Notes under the pieces: model-generated
What the model saw: only the letters and a program-made list of their open reading frames with translations
What the model was told of the DNA's origin: nothing
Databases searched by the model: none
Assembly (NCBI GenBank): GCA_949130485.1
Contig: OX422202.1
Span: 5,879,293 to 5,943,292, forward strand
Origin: Agelas oroides
Lineage: Eukaryota > Porifera > Demospongiae > Agelasida > Agelasidae
DNA: 64,000 nt
Direction: 5' to 3'
Position numbers and translations under genes: made by a program
In this document: positions 11,201 through 23,475 of the stretch, in pieces
Layout of the letters: each line of letters begins with the position of its first letter
Position numbering within the stretch: position 1 is the first letter of the stretch

Positions 11201-12062
11201 CCACGCCCCATCTGAACTGTAAAGCGATAATAATAATAATTAAATACACAAAATGAGACGGGGGCGGAGAGCCCACATGTACAGGAAATTAACAGGAAAC
11301 AAAAAAGATAGATGTAGTAGTTTCCTTGGCAATAGGACCAACAATAATTATTTTATTGGCGGGTGACTGTTTTTCCACTAATGTACAAATAAATACTGAA
11401 TTGTTTATCTAGCCTCGTTCCCAGGCCTTCCCCGCCTCCAGTTTTTGCAACAACTGGAGGCAGGGAAAGGCCTTGGAACGAGGCTATGTTTTTCCACTGA
11501 TATCAATATTGAATACCTTGTTGATTTACTGTGTTCTGTAGCTTTCTTTATTGCAATACTATTGCCAGTCACTTGGAGATGGGCCGATCAGCTCAAGGAG
11601 GAGCAAAAAGACTACCTCCTGGAACTCCTTCCATGGAAGATTTTCCTGTTTCTGCACAGAACTATTCTTCTCACAACATTCCTGGGCAAGCCACTCTACT
11701 ACTTTGACATCCTCGAAGATGGTGTGCACATTATTAGCATCTTCTTCCGAGTATTTGCACTAACTTGGCTGGTTACGTTGGTGTTGTACGTGGGCTATGG
11801 TCTTGCGATATTCCCATGGAAGGCAGAATCTCGACGGGGGAGGGATTCAGAAAAGGACGAGATGGTGACTGGTTTAGTAACAACAAGCATGTTTTCGTAC
11901 CCCCCGAAATCAGCACTTGTAAGTGGTATTTCACTGTGGCATTTTGCTTTCAAGCAAGAGGAATTGCCTGCGACTACACAAGATTTGAAAGACGGTGTTG
12001 AACAGAAGGGGGATGCTGTGCTACACAGGCGATTCAGAGCCATGTGCCATGAACTCTGTTAA
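5286..12062 (+). CDS. Small multi-pass membrane protein of unknown family (three-exon model)
   Basis: Model exons: 5286-5331 (tentative), 7807-8274 and 11542-12062 (stop); all phases match and the total is 344 aa. Exon 2 encodes several hydrophobic helices (IAIFIKLIAGLIFLLV; LIVLSVSIICCFLYV; FVIQLASVMLCLGGVSVYTL). The next helix runs across the exon 2/3 junction (FFRILQRVLA joined to FFIAILLPVTW). Exon 3 adds two more helices (WKIFLFLHRTILLTTFLG; FALTWLVTLVLYVGYGLAIF) and a hydrophilic tail. I do not recognise the family; about six membrane helices are visible. The first exon (MPEREEASELQEIFP) was chosen because its GTACGT donor gives the right phase and it follows a CpG-rich region with CACGTG; it is the weakest part. 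Introns 1 (2.5 kb) and 2 (3.3 kb) are filled with repeats. Confidence 0.6.
5397..5441. mobile_element. 45-bp snapback element (TAGTCTCGCGT family)
   Basis: TAGTCTCGCGTGGCC at the left end is the complement of the right end (GGCT)ACGCGAGACTA, leaving only a short centre. Its terminal TAGTCTCG is shared with the larger element at 5857-6618, suggesting related termini. Confidence 0.6.
5857..6618. mobile_element. MITE with about 50-bp TIRs and 9-bp TSD, Mutator-like
   Basis: Left end TAGTCTCGTGCCCAGACCCC continues for about 50 bp and matches the complement of the right end with one A-run indel. The TIR is itself palindromic (AGACCCCTTT / AAGGGGTCT). A perfect 9-bp duplication ACAATACTC flanks it (5848-5856, 6619-6627). 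A 9-bp TSD with long TIRs points to the Mutator superfamily. The interior (about 660 bp) is more CpG-rich than its surroundings; I see no transposase. It sits in intron 1 of the membrane-protein gene. Confidence 0.82.
6967..7017. mobile_element. Snapback repeat, CCTCGTTCCCAGGC family
   Basis: CTCGTTCCCAGGCTC pairs with GAGCCTGGGTACGAG to form a short hairpin. It is one copy of a family scattered through this window (see 7039, 7391, 7553, 8369, 11410, 12711, 21400). Confidence 0.65.
7039..7720. mobile_element. Cluster of CCTCGTTCCCAGGC-family MITE copies
   Basis: Three adjacent partial copies: 7039-7135 (AGCCTCGTTCCCAGATC to GGCCTGGGAAC), 7391-7497 (CAGGCCTTCCC to GGCCTGAGAATAAGGC) and 7553-7720 (AGCCTCATTCCTGGCCC to GGCCTGGGAATGAAG). 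Internal sequence around TGTATTACA and CTGAAGAGCAAAAA is shared in inverted form between the first two. Related fragments occur at about 5698-5740 and 6745-6830. Confidence 0.6.
8369..8815. mobile_element. MITE of the CCTCGTTCCCAGGC family
   Basis: The left end AGCCTCGTCCCTAGGCCCC and right end GGGCCTGGGGACAAGGCT are inverted repeats. Each end carries its own small palindrome, and a further internal CCTCGTTCC/GGAACGAG hairpin lies at 8632-8665. Located in intron 2 of the membrane-protein gene. Confidence 0.55.
8982..9090. mobile_element. 109-bp palindromic element with TGATGACATCAT core
   Basis: TCACTGCTGGCACTTACTG (8982-9000) is perfectly repeated in inverted form at 9072-9090. A second nested inverted repeat, GCATGATGACATCATTTTTA versus its complement, lies inside. 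A diverged relative is at 12850-12922. Confidence 0.75.
9297..9775 (+). repeat. 21-bp minisatellite with 42-bp higher-order structure
   Basis: About 22 tandem copies of a 21-bp unit (TAGTGGGTACTAGCTCGTACG type). In the middle, two variants (AGCTCGTATGTCG and AGCTGGTACGTAG) alternate regularly, giving a 42-bp dimeric period. The frame is open throughout (GTSSYVV/GTSWYVV heptads), but it lies in an intron and has no splice context, so I do not call it coding. Bases 9776-11409 of this intron show only a direct repeat (GTGAGATGTGTCCGGGCTAC at 10619 and 10662). Confidence 0.9.
11410..11488. mobile_element. Snapback element, best copy of CCTCGTTCCCAGGC family
   Basis: TAGCCTCGTTCCCAGGCCTT pairs with AAGGCCTTGGAACGAGGCTA, and the inner CCTCCAGTTTTTGC/CAACTGGAGG also pairs. 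The whole 79 bp folds back on itself. It ends only about 55 bp before the last exon of the membrane-protein gene. Confidence 0.8.
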
Positions 12063-13142
12063 GTCCAAATGTAACATGAACCACTTGTGCTTTGCAAAGT
12101 TTCTATCACTTTTACCACTCACCACAAACTTTGTAAGGTAATGTAATTTTTCTGTACAGTTTTTGTTTATTGTTTTTTGTGCATGTGATTTCAGTCTGTA
12201 AGCTCGTCAATGCTTTCACAATCACTATTGTATCAAACAATGCTTGTACAAATTGTTTTAATGTGTGGACATCATTTTGATGTTACAGTATAGTAACAAA
12301 CACATCAGTGACTTGTAAATTTGTGATCAGATCTATTTAATTACAAAATTTAATGACTTCATTTGAACTTCAGTATCAGATTTTCATCTTGACACTGTCA
12401 CTTGCTGCAATGCACTTTACAGATCGATGGAAATGTCGGAACCTGAAATGCAACAACCACAACAAGATTGCCCGTATGTATCGGTAGTTTGCGTTATAAC
12501 ATTGTTGTGGAGCATGTGTCAACCATCCAGTTCTGAGCTTTCTACAGCCAGCCAAAACATGTTCATAATAATAACACTTACATGAGCAAGCTGTATAATT
12601 ATACCCACTTGCTATATAGCATTGCCTACTATGTCATCTTTTTATTCCTGGCCCAAACATCCTGTGTGGGGAGAGTACCATTTTCCAGACAGGTGAGTGA
12701 CTCTCCTTACAGTCTCATTCCCAACTCTCCTGCCCATGCACAGAGCCTGAGAATGAGACTAATCTCACAATGGCCTTCACAAAACCAGTCAGTCAGGGAC
12801 TAGCCCACCAGTCCAGTGATTGTAGAGGGTACATAAATACACACACACCAAGAGTGCATGATGACATCATTATTTGTGTAGCTCCTCCCATCGCAATAAA
12901 ACTGATGTCATCATACGCTCTTGACGCACCCACATATATACAGCTATATTGTAATTATTACTGGACCAATTGTGGAAAAACAGGAAAGGAATTAAGATTT
13001 TGAACAAGACTGAACTGCATAACAATACTCACATGAAACTGCTGAAGTGGTAAAATTATTATTATACTATAGCCTATATACTTACAGTATCAAACAAGAA
13101 CAATCTATTGTTATCTCGTGGGAATTTTCTAGTGGCCTATAA
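12063..13142. other. Intergenic region between convergent genes
   Basis: 3' flank shared by the + strand membrane-protein gene and the - strand Calx-beta gene. It holds a snapback copy (12711-12765, AGTCTCATTCCCAAC...GAGAATGAGACT) and a TGATGACATCAT palindrome (12850-12922). TTTATT at 12641-12646 reads AATAAA on the - strand, a possible poly(A) signal for the Calx-beta gene. A + strand frame starting at 12582 looks signal-peptide-like but has no partner exons. Confidence 0.5.
12850..12922. mobile_element. Diverged palindromic element, TGATGACATCAT family
   Basis: AAGAGTGCATGATGACATCA at the left pairs with TGATGTCATCATACGCTCTT at the right. Same core as the element at 8982-9090, so both are copies of one small MITE family. 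Confidence 0.6.
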
Positions 13143-13222
13143 CTATGAGATGTACAGAGCTACTATCACAGCAGCAATCAGAGAAGCAACTGTAGCAACA
13201 GGCAACACTCCAGAAGATATTT
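13143..13222 (-). CDS. Last exon of Calx-beta gene: transmembrane helix and stop
   Basis: Acceptor CCACCCTCAG precedes a phase-1 exon encoding EISSG then a hydrophobic run (VLPVATVASLIAAVIVALYI) and a TAG stop. The phase fits the GTGAGT donor of the stalk exon exactly. It leaves practically no cytoplasmic tail, unless a GTACAT site inside it is used as a donor to reach exons not found here. The overlapping + strand frame (13108-13296) is a shadow. Confidence 0.65.
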
Positions 13223-15737
13223 CTGAGGGTGGAAAACAAGAATTGCAAATGATAATTTTCATCGAAGTATGCAAATTATTCTACTTTAATTTCTGACTTA
13301 GCTTCGGCTGTTATTCAGAGGGTTAGTTAAGATGTGGACACCCTATCCATGTGACTACGTTGGTGCTAAACAAACAAAAAAAAACTTGAAATAGACGGTT
13401 TTTATGGCTGATAATGAGCTGAAATACTCCCAAGATGTATTGAAGTTCCAATACCCAACCATACACATGAGGTATTTTTCAGCTGGCTTTTAGCAAATTC
13501 ACTGTACCATTTGCACGTGCAGAAGTTTTCTATGCACGCCTGCTCCTGCTAAGAACAGAAGTTGGTTCAGTATAGTTTTAATTTGGCTCCCTCCAGGTCA
13601 TAGGAGGTTTCTTTGTATAGCTACCACTTCCTACTCAAGTCTGATGTAACAGGACGAAACCTTCCATCTTGCAATGCACTATAATTGTATATATATGCAC
13701 ACAGCACAATAGTCATATGTTACTCACCATCATCTGTAGTGCTCTCATCAGTAGTGTCTACATCATCTGTAGTAGCCACACTGCCTGTGGTAGCCGCACT
13801 GTCTGTAGTAGCCGCACTGTCTGTGGTGGGCACACTGCCTGTGGTAGCCGCACTGTCTGTGGTAGCCACACTGTCTGTGGTAGCCACACTGTCTGTGGTA
13901 GTGGCGCTGTCTGTAGTAGCCGCACTGTCTGTGGTAGCTGCACTGTCTGTGGTAACCACACTGTCTGTGGTAGCGGTGGCGCTGTCTGTGGGGTCTGTGG
14001 TGCTCCCACTGTCTGTGGTGCTCCCACTGTCTGTAGTGCTCCCACTGTCTGTAGTGCTCCCACTGTCAGTAGTGCTCCCACTGTCAGTAGTGCTCCCATT
14101 GTCAGTAGTGCTCACATTGTCTGTGGAGGGGCAAATACAAAATTAATAGCTACATCATCACCACACGGAGGTCAAACTATACTACCATAGCTTGGGGGTA
14201 GTTACAAAACTATACTCTTGACACATAGTGATTATTACATGCTTAGAATTCATTTACAAGGTCTGACAGTGAGCTACATACCGTAACACATAATACCCTG
14301 AGTAGATGAGACAGAGCAAGCACCAACTATTGCACTTGCCTCATGAACCACTAACATACACAGTACCTTATGAGTTGCAGCCAAAGAAGTATCTAGTCTA
14401 TGTAAACTAGAGGTCAACAGAGAAGACATACCCTACGCTACTCTACCACACTGCTGCTTTACTAGACTCATGGACTACATGGAATTGATCCATACTGGTG
14501 GCTACTTCACCTAAACAACAATAGAGTTACTTCTGTTGTGTGATATTTTGATAGGGATCAAATTGCTTAATCTAAGCAGTTAACACTAAGAGGTAGCTAC
14601 ATGAACTGTACCTGGATATGTGATATCCGCAATTACATAGTAATGCAAAATAAAACCATAATTATGTCAATAACGTGCTTGCAACCACTGCATGAGTCTA
14701 CAGTGGTGAGCTACAGCAGTGTTAAAATGTTTACTGGCATGCTAGTGACATAAACAACATTATAAAATATGATAGGTACTTTTTGTGCATGCAGCTAATG
14801 CCTATCATATACATGTAGATGTACTCAAAATACTCACCAGAATCAAGGATAGTAATAGGAGCAGTTGAAAATATCAGTTGAACAGCAGGGTCAGTAGACT
14901 CTAGCATCACAGTGAATCGTTCATTAGGTTCTACCGTAAGATCATCGATGATGGTGATGGCGACACACATTTGTGAGGAATCAAAGCTGAAGGTCACAGG
15001 TTGGGAGTTGATAGGTGTGTAGTCATCACGAGCTACAGAGTGTAATAAGAAAGAATAACTCTCAGCATTACTCCCATGCATGTGGTACCATGATTGCCAA
15101 TGCAGTATATGATTTACAGTACATCATTCCCAGTCTTTGCATAGGGTGACTCACGGGTGGCCTCATCATCCATTGTTGACAGTAAGACAGTGATGTCTCT
15201 CTCCAAGACAGCTCCAGAAATGTCGATGCACACAGACACTGATCCACTACTTTCTCTCACTGTGTAACTAGGCTCTACAAATCCAACTTCCACATCTGTA
15301 TGTGAGGAGTGAAGAATGCATACAGCGTTACGGAGACTGTAGTCTCATCTTTTTGGTCTGGAGGAAAGACTAGCCAAATTGTTGCAAAGTTCCTCAACAT
15401 GACATTTTGGGATTTAGGAAGTACTATGTATATAGACTGAACCAGTGCATGGTGTGCTATGAGCTACATAAGCTACCTACCTGTGTTATCACAAAACAGA
15501 ATTCAGTAAAGCTTCATCCGAAACGCCTCTGACTAATTACCGTCATTATCCTGAATGAACACATCTGCAAGATCCTGTCCAATCCGCACAAAGTTGTCAG
15601 AAGAAGAGAGTAGTGCTAGGAAGGACTCTGTATTCTCCACCACTCTATCATTGAGTATGGGAATAGAAACTGAGCGGCTGCCTTCACTTGTAAATGTTAG
15701 GTTTTGTCTTGTGTCCTGATAATCAAGAACTGTGTAC

Positions 15738-15794
<57 letters not shown>

Positions 15795-18256
15795 GAGGGG
15801 ACATGTAAGCAATGTTTATCACATGCAAAACCAGAGTTATGTATATACATGTGTGTGTTTATGCAAGAATGTGATGTGGTTTGAATATGTGTGCATGTGT
15901 GGTGGTGGTTGGGTGGGGGGATGTTCACAAACATTAATTGCAAAAGAGAAATTATTGATACACTGTTGAAAAGTTTTTGATGAACAAAAACCAATTACAC
16001 TTTAGCATGCAGTAGTATCAACAGTGCTTATACCTGTACAAGCACAGCCAATTCTACTGGTACAGTGAGCTGTAAATAATTGTATAAGTATTAGCAACCT
16101 ATCCCACCATCGGCAGTGATGTCTTTAGTGCGTAGAAGTACAGATGCTTCCACTGGTACTGTGAGTCGTGACTGCAGATTTGCAGAAGGGAATTCCCCCT
16201 GAGCAGTGACAGTCAGCATAGCGTCTCCTACTGACTCATTGACTGTGTAGCTTGACATTGAAAATCCAATGGTGATATCTGCCAAAGAAAGAACATAATT
16301 ATGCTGGGTGAAATAGAAAATAATTGGACTATAGCACTTATGATTATCTGCTCAGATTGGATTTTAGTTTCCTTCTATGCATGGCCTGGCAATTTGACAT
16401 AGCTAAATCGTTTTCCAGCATCCTTGGGTGTAATGTCGATTTTTTGCATTACATAGTCACGGTTGTTTGAACCTTTGAGTACAAACTCAGCAGGCATTTG
16501 TGTTCCAAAATTATTTGCATCACACATGATAGCTACCTGTTACAATGTCAATACCAGCCTTAGCATTCTGGTTCCTTGTGATGCAAGAAAGCTGTTTCCA
16601 CTGATTACAACTCATGTACAGACAGGTGCCAACCTACAGATGGTATCTGTGCATCACTTAGTACAGTCCACCGCATGTCCATGACATGAATGTGGAGCCC
16701 TAGTGCTCCAGTGGTTTGTGATTGCACACATCCATCTGGTATCAACCTCTACACCATCTCTTGTGGAATGTATCCAGCAATTAATCTGCCATCTTGCTAT
16801 TTAATTCATGCAGCTTGACTCACAGTTGGCATATGTACACACAACTCACAAGTGCGTAAATAAGCCCATCCTCCCACTTAGGGCTAAGGCTCGTACCTGG
16901 GAAGCATGGTACTTGAGTAATGTCACTGCAGCAGTCATCTAATCCGAAACATCCCTGATCACAGAAGCAGTTCCCCACTCCACATTCACTTCCAGTGCAG
17001 CATGAAGTAAAGCCAGCAGAAACACAGGATGCTGGAGAGAGACGGCAACATGAAAAGTTAGTGAAACACACAATGCTATGTGAGGAAGGAAAGCAGAAAA
17101 TCTAGCCAGACAGGAGTGGAATCAGCTAGGTCACAAATAAGAAACCTAATTTTGTGGCTCTGGGTAAAAACCATAATTACACCAATAACATGCTTATAAC
17201 CACTGCATGAGTATACAGTGATGAGCTACAGCAGTGTTTAGCTAAATGGTAGGCATTGGCTGTACAAAAAGTACCTAGCTATCGATCATGTCTTATAATG
17301 CTGTTTTCCAACTAGCATGCAGGGATGAATCAATCATACTCACAGGAATCAAGGATGGTAATAGTGGCAGTTGTTGACATCAGTTGAACAGCAGGGTCAG
17401 TAGACTCTAGCATCACAGTGAATCGTTCATTTGGTTCTATTGTAAAATCATTGATGATGGTGATGGAGACGCACATCTGAGAGGGAGCACTGCTGAAGGT
17501 CACAGGTTGGGAGTTGATAGCTGTGTAGTCATTGGGAGCTACAGAGTGTAATAAGAAAGAAACCTCATAACAGCAAGTACAATGTTACTCTACTACATAC
17601 ATGTGGTACTATGCTTGCCCATGCAGTACATCATTATCAATCTCTGCATAGGGTGACTCACGGGTAGCCTCATCATCCATTGTTGACAGTAAGACAGTGA
17701 TGTCTCTCTCCAAGACAGCTCCAGAAATGTCGATGCACACAGACACTGATCCATTACTTTCTCTCACTGTGTAACTAGGCTCTGCAAATTCAACTTCCAC
17801 ATCTGTATGTGAGGAGTGAAGAATGCATACAGCGTTACGGAGATTGTAGTCTCATCTTTTTGGTCTGGAGGAAAGACTAGCCAAATTGTTGCAAAGTTCC
17901 TCAGCATGACATTTTGGGATTTAGGAAGTACTATGTATATAGACTGAACCAGTGCATGGTGTGCTATGAGCTACATAAGCTACCTACCTGTGTTATCACA
18001 AAACAGAATTCAAAACAAAATTCAGTAAAGCTTCATCCGAAACGCCTCTGACTAATTACCGTCATTATCCTGAATGAACACATCTGCAAGATCCTGTCCA
18101 ATCCGCACAAAGTTATCAGAAGAAGAGAGTAGTGCTAGGAAGGACTCTGTATTCTCCACCACTCTATCATTGAGTATGGGAATAGAAACTGAGCGGCTGC
18201 CTTCACTTGTAAATGTTAGGTTTTGTCTTGTGTCCTGATAATCAAGAACTGTGTAC

Positions 18257-18304
<48 letters not shown>

Positions 18305-21300
18305 GAGGGGACATGTAAGCAATGTTTATCACATGCAAAATCAGAGTTATGTATATACATGTGTGTGTTTATGCAAGAATGTGATGTGGTTTGAATATGT
18401 GTGCATGTGTGGTGGTGGTTGGGTGGGGGGATGTTCACAAACATTAATTGCAAAAGAGAAATTATTGATACACTGTTGAAAAGTTTTTGATGAACAAAAA
18501 CCAATTACACTTTAGCATGCAGTAGTATCAACAGTGCTTATACCTATACAAGCACAGCCAATTCTACTGGTACAGTGAGCTGTAAAAACGCTTTTGTAAT
18601 TGTATAAGTATTAGCAACCTATCCCACCATCGGCAGTGATGTCTTTAGTGCGTAGAAGTACAGATGCTTCTACTGGTACTGTGAGTCGTGACTGCAGATT
18701 TGCAGAAGGGAATTCCCCCTGAGCAGTGACAGTCAGCATAGCATCTCCTACTGACTCATTGACTGTGTAGCTTGACATTGAAAATCCAATGGTGATATCT
18801 GCCAAAAAAAGAACATAATTATGCTGGGTGAAATAGAAAATAATTGGACTATAGCACTTATGATTATCTGCTCAGATTGGATTTTAGTTTCCTTCTATGG
18901 CCTGACAATTTGACATAGCTAAATCGTTTTCCAGCATCCTTGGGTGTAATGTCGATTTTTTGCATTACATAGTCACGGTTGTTTGAACCTTTGAGTACAA
19001 ACTCAGCAGGCATTTGTGTTCCAAAATTATTTGCATCACACATGATAGCTACCTGTTACAATGTCAATACCAGCCTTAGCATTCTGGTTCCTTGTGATGC
19101 AAGAAAGCTGTTTCCACTGATTACAACTCATGTACAGACAGGTGCCAACCTACAGATGGTATCTGTGCATCACTTAGTACAGTCCACCGCATGTCCATGA
19201 CATGAATGTGGAGCCCTAGTGCTCCAGTGGTTTGTGATTGCACACATCCATCTGGTATCAACCTCTACACCATCTCTTGTGGAATGTATCCAGCAATTAA
19301 TCTGCCATCTTGCTATTTAATTCATGCAGCTTGACTCACAGTTGGCATATGTACACACAACTCACAAGTGCGTAAATAAGCCCATCCTCCCACTTAGGGC
19401 TAAGGCTCGTACCTGGGAAGCATGGTACTTGAGTAATGTCACTGCAGCAGTCATCTAATCCGAAACATCCCTGATCACAGAAGCAGTTCCCCACTCCACA
19501 TTCACTTCCAGTGCAGCATGAAGTAAAGCCAGCAGAAACACAGGATGCTGGAGAGAGACGGCAACATGAAAAGTTAGTGAAACACACAATGTTATGTGAG
19601 GAAGGAAAGCAGAAAATCTAGCCAGATAGGAGTGGAATCAGCTAGGTCACAAATAAGAAACCTAATTTTGTGGCTCTGGGTAAAACCATAATTACACCAA
19701 TAACATGCTTATAACCACTGCATGAGTATACAGTGATGAGCTACAGCAGTGTTTAGCTAAATGGTAGGCATTGGCTGTACAAAAAGTACCTAGCTATCGA
19801 TCATGTCTTATAATGCTGTTTTCGATTTTAGCAGGGATGAATCAATCATACTCACAGGAATCAAGGATAGTAATAGTGGCAGTTGGTGATGTCAGTTGAA
19901 CAGCAGGGTCAGTAGACTCTAGCATCACAGTGAATTGCTCATTTGGTTCTATTGTAAGATCATCGATGATGGTGACGGAGACGCACATCTGAGAGGGAGC
20001 ACTGCTGAAGGTCACAGGTTGGGAGTTGATAGCTGTGTAGTCATTGGGAGCTACAGAGTGTAATAAGAAAGAAACCTCATAACAGCAAGTACAATGTTAC
20101 TCTACTACATACATGTGGTACTACGCTTGCCCATGCAGTACATCATTATCAATCTCTGCATAGGGTGACTCACGGGTAGCCTCATCATCCATTGTTGACA
20201 GTAAGACAGTGATGTTTCTCTCCAAGACAGCTCCAGATATGTTGATGCACACAGACACTGATCCATTACTTTCTCTCACTGTGTAACTAGGCTCTGCAAA
20301 TTCAACCTCCACCTCTGTAGCTATGTGAGGAGTAAAAGGACACACACAATACTATCATGGAGTATGTAGTCTCATCTGAGACCAATTTTCTTGTATAGCC
20401 CTGTCCAAATTAGGGTCTGGACACTTCACTAGGATAACTGGGGCCAATTGGCATATGGCATTCAGTAGTTGTAGGTCTAAATTCCAAACTTATCATGTTA
20501 TGAGTTACTGATACAAATCTGCTGCAAACTGGCTATCAGTGAAGATGTATAAGCAATTTGCTTCCCTGAACAATTGGTGAAACAACATGCCAATACGCCT
20601 TATAATTCCTAGTGAATGTGTCCAGATCCAATGAGGCCATAGGACACACGCGAAAAATTAGTCCGGAGTCAAGAGTACCCAGATTGTTCTGACATTTAGA
20701 GACTCAGTTAACATTTGTATAATATGATGTAATATTAATATGTATTCAACCAATGCATATCAATTCACTAAAGCTTCATCCTGAAACGCCTCTGACTAAT
20801 TACCGTCATTATCCTGAATCAGCACATCTGTAGACTCCAGTCCAATCCGCACAAAGTTATCAGAAGAGGAGAGTAGTGCTTGGAAGGACTCCGTATCCTC
20901 CACCACTCTATCATTGAGTATGGGAATAGAAACTGAGCGGCTGCCTTCATTTGTAAATGTTAGGTTTTGCCTTGTGTCCTGATAATCCGAAAGAACTGTA
21001 CATGTGTGTGTGTATGGAAGTGTGTTTTGTGTAATATGAGTAGGTTTGTGTGTGTGTAGAGTGAGGGAACATTCAAGTAGAGAACCATACAAATTACTAA
21101 TACTGATACACTAACAAAATGTGTGTATCCCACCGATATATCCCACCTTCGGCAGTGATGTCTTTAGTGCGTAGAAGTACAGATGCTTCCACTGGTACTG
21201 TGAGTCGTGACTGCAGATTCGCAGAAGGGAATTCCCCCTGAGCAGTGACAGTCAGCATAGCGTCTCCTACTGACTCATTGACTGTGTAGCTTGACATTGA

Positions 21301-23427
21301 AAATCCAATGGTGATATCTGCCAAAGAGAGATGGTGGGTGTAATAAGTGGATCATAGCACTTATGACAATCTGCCTTCTTTGGTCTGGCAATTTGACAAA
21401 GCTTGTTCCCAGACTCTACCACAATTTTAATGTTCATGTTCCAGACCGGGTGAGCCTGGGAATGAGGCTATCCTTTTCCTGCATCCTTGGTTGTAACATC
21501 AATTCTTGTATTACATGGTCCTCGTTCTTTACACCTTTCAGTACAAACTACAGAAGGCATTCCTGTTCCAGAGTTAACTTGTTATGAGATGCATTACACA
21601 TACCGCAGCTACCCGTTACAGTCTCAATATGAACACTTAGACTTGCATCCGTTGTGCTGCAGTATAAGAAAACTGTTCTTACTGGTTACAACTCATGTAT
21701 GAACAGGGCAGGTATGTCATCCTACAGATGCTATCTATGCATCTCTTATTCTGGATCTCAAGCTACAGTTCACTGCATGTCCATGACATGAATGTGGAGC
21801 CCTAGTGCTCCAGTGGTTTGTGATTGCACATACCCATCTGGTATCAACCTCTACGCTATCTCATGTGGAACATAAATAAATGCCTGGTGAATATTCAGTA
21901 ACATAGGTAGGTGCCTTGTAATTAAAGTTAACCTATAAATATCCAGTAACATAGCTACCTGCTTATGAAGAGAATTTTAAAGCATTCTTTCAAACCTAAT
22001 GCTTTGTGAGTTGGCCCAGTCTGGTTCTCAGCCCTTCATATTATTATTGTCCAATAGTCTGCCATCTTGCCAAATTCATGCAGCTTGTCACAGTCGGCAT
22101 AAATACACAAGGCAGAAGCGTGTAAGTAAGTCCATCTGCCCACTTAGGGCTAAGCTTCATACCTGGGAAGCATGGTACTTGAGTAATGTCACTGCAGCAG
22201 TTATCTAATCCGAAACATCCCTTGTCACAGAAGCAGTTCCCCACTCCACATTCACTTCCAGTGCAGCATGAAGTAAAGCCAGCAGAAACACAGGATGCTA
22301 GAGAGAAAAGGTAACATGAAAAGTTAGTGAAACACACGAATTGTATATGGTCTGCGAGGAAGGAGGAAGGAAAGGAAGCCTACAGAAAATCTAGTCAGAC
22401 ATCTTTAACATTGGATCTTAAGTCTTGGCTGAGGAGTGGAATCAGCTAGGTCACAAATAAGAAACCTCATTTTGTGGCTTCTCGTAAAATCATAACAAGA
22501 AATTTAATTTAATGCCACTAACTAACACGCTTGCAACCACTGCATGATTCTACAGTGGTGAGCTGCAGCAGTGTTAAAATGGTATATATATGATAGACAT
22601 TGGCTGCACATAAGTACCTATCATGTCTTATAATGCTATTTTTGATTCTAGCCAGTGAATCAATCATACTCACAGGCATCAAGAATGGTAATAGTGGCAG
22701 TTGTTGACATCAGTTGAACAGCAGGATCAGTAGACTCTAGCATCACAGTGAATCGTTCATTTGGTTCTATTGTAAAATCATTGATGATGGTGATGGAGAC
22801 GCACATCTGAGAGGGAGCACTGCTGAAGGTCACAGGTTGGGAGTTGATAGCTGTGTAGTCATTGGGAGCTACAAAGTGTAATAAGAAAGAAACCTCATAA
22901 CTACATACATGTGGTACTACACTTGTCCATGCAGTACATCATTATCAATCTCTGCATAGGTTAATTAACTCACGGGTAGCCTCATCATCCATTGTTGACA
23001 GTAAGACAGTGGCGTTTCTCTCCAAGACGGCTCCAGAAATGTTGATGCACACAGACACTGATCCACTACTTTCTCTCACTGTGTAACTAGCCTCTGCAAA
23101 TTCAACCTCCACCTCTGTAGCTATGGAGTAAAGGACACACACAATGCTATCATGGAGTATTAATATGTATTCAACCAATGCATATCAATTCACTAAAGCT
23201 TCATCCGAAACGCCTCTCACTAATTACCGTCATTATCCTGAATGAACACATCTGTAGACTCCAGTCCAATCTGCACAAAGCTATCAGAAGAGGAGAGTAG
23301 TGCTCGGAAGGACTCAGTATTCTCCACCACTCTATCATCAAGTATGGGAACAGAAACTGAGCGGCTACCTTCACTTGTAAATGTTAGGTTTTGCCTTGTG
23401 TCCTGATAATCTGAAAGAACTGTGTAC

Positions 23428-23475
<48 letters not shown>

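Larger units (their letters stand above)
15100..20110. repeat. Recent tandem duplication of a 2.5-kb unit
   Basis: About 15100-17600 and 17610-20110 are almost the same sequence at an offset of about 2516 bp. Exons, introns and a 73-codon non-coding frame (16463 and 18979) are all repeated. Differences are mainly the (GT)n length, a few substitutions and short indels. Confidence 0.85.

Noticed and set aside
13108..13296. 62-codon + strand frame
   Set aside because: It overlaps the minus-strand TM exon, which fits in phase with the stalk exon; the + frame has no neighbours.
13685..14190. + strand frames of Cys/Ser/Val or Leu/Val repeats
   Set aside because: These are shadows of the minus-strand Thr/Ser/Asp exon, whose splice sites and phases match the Calx-beta gene.
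16463..19200. 73-codon frames at 16463 and 18979
   Set aside because: Identical frames in duplicated introns; they reflect recent duplication, not coding conservation.
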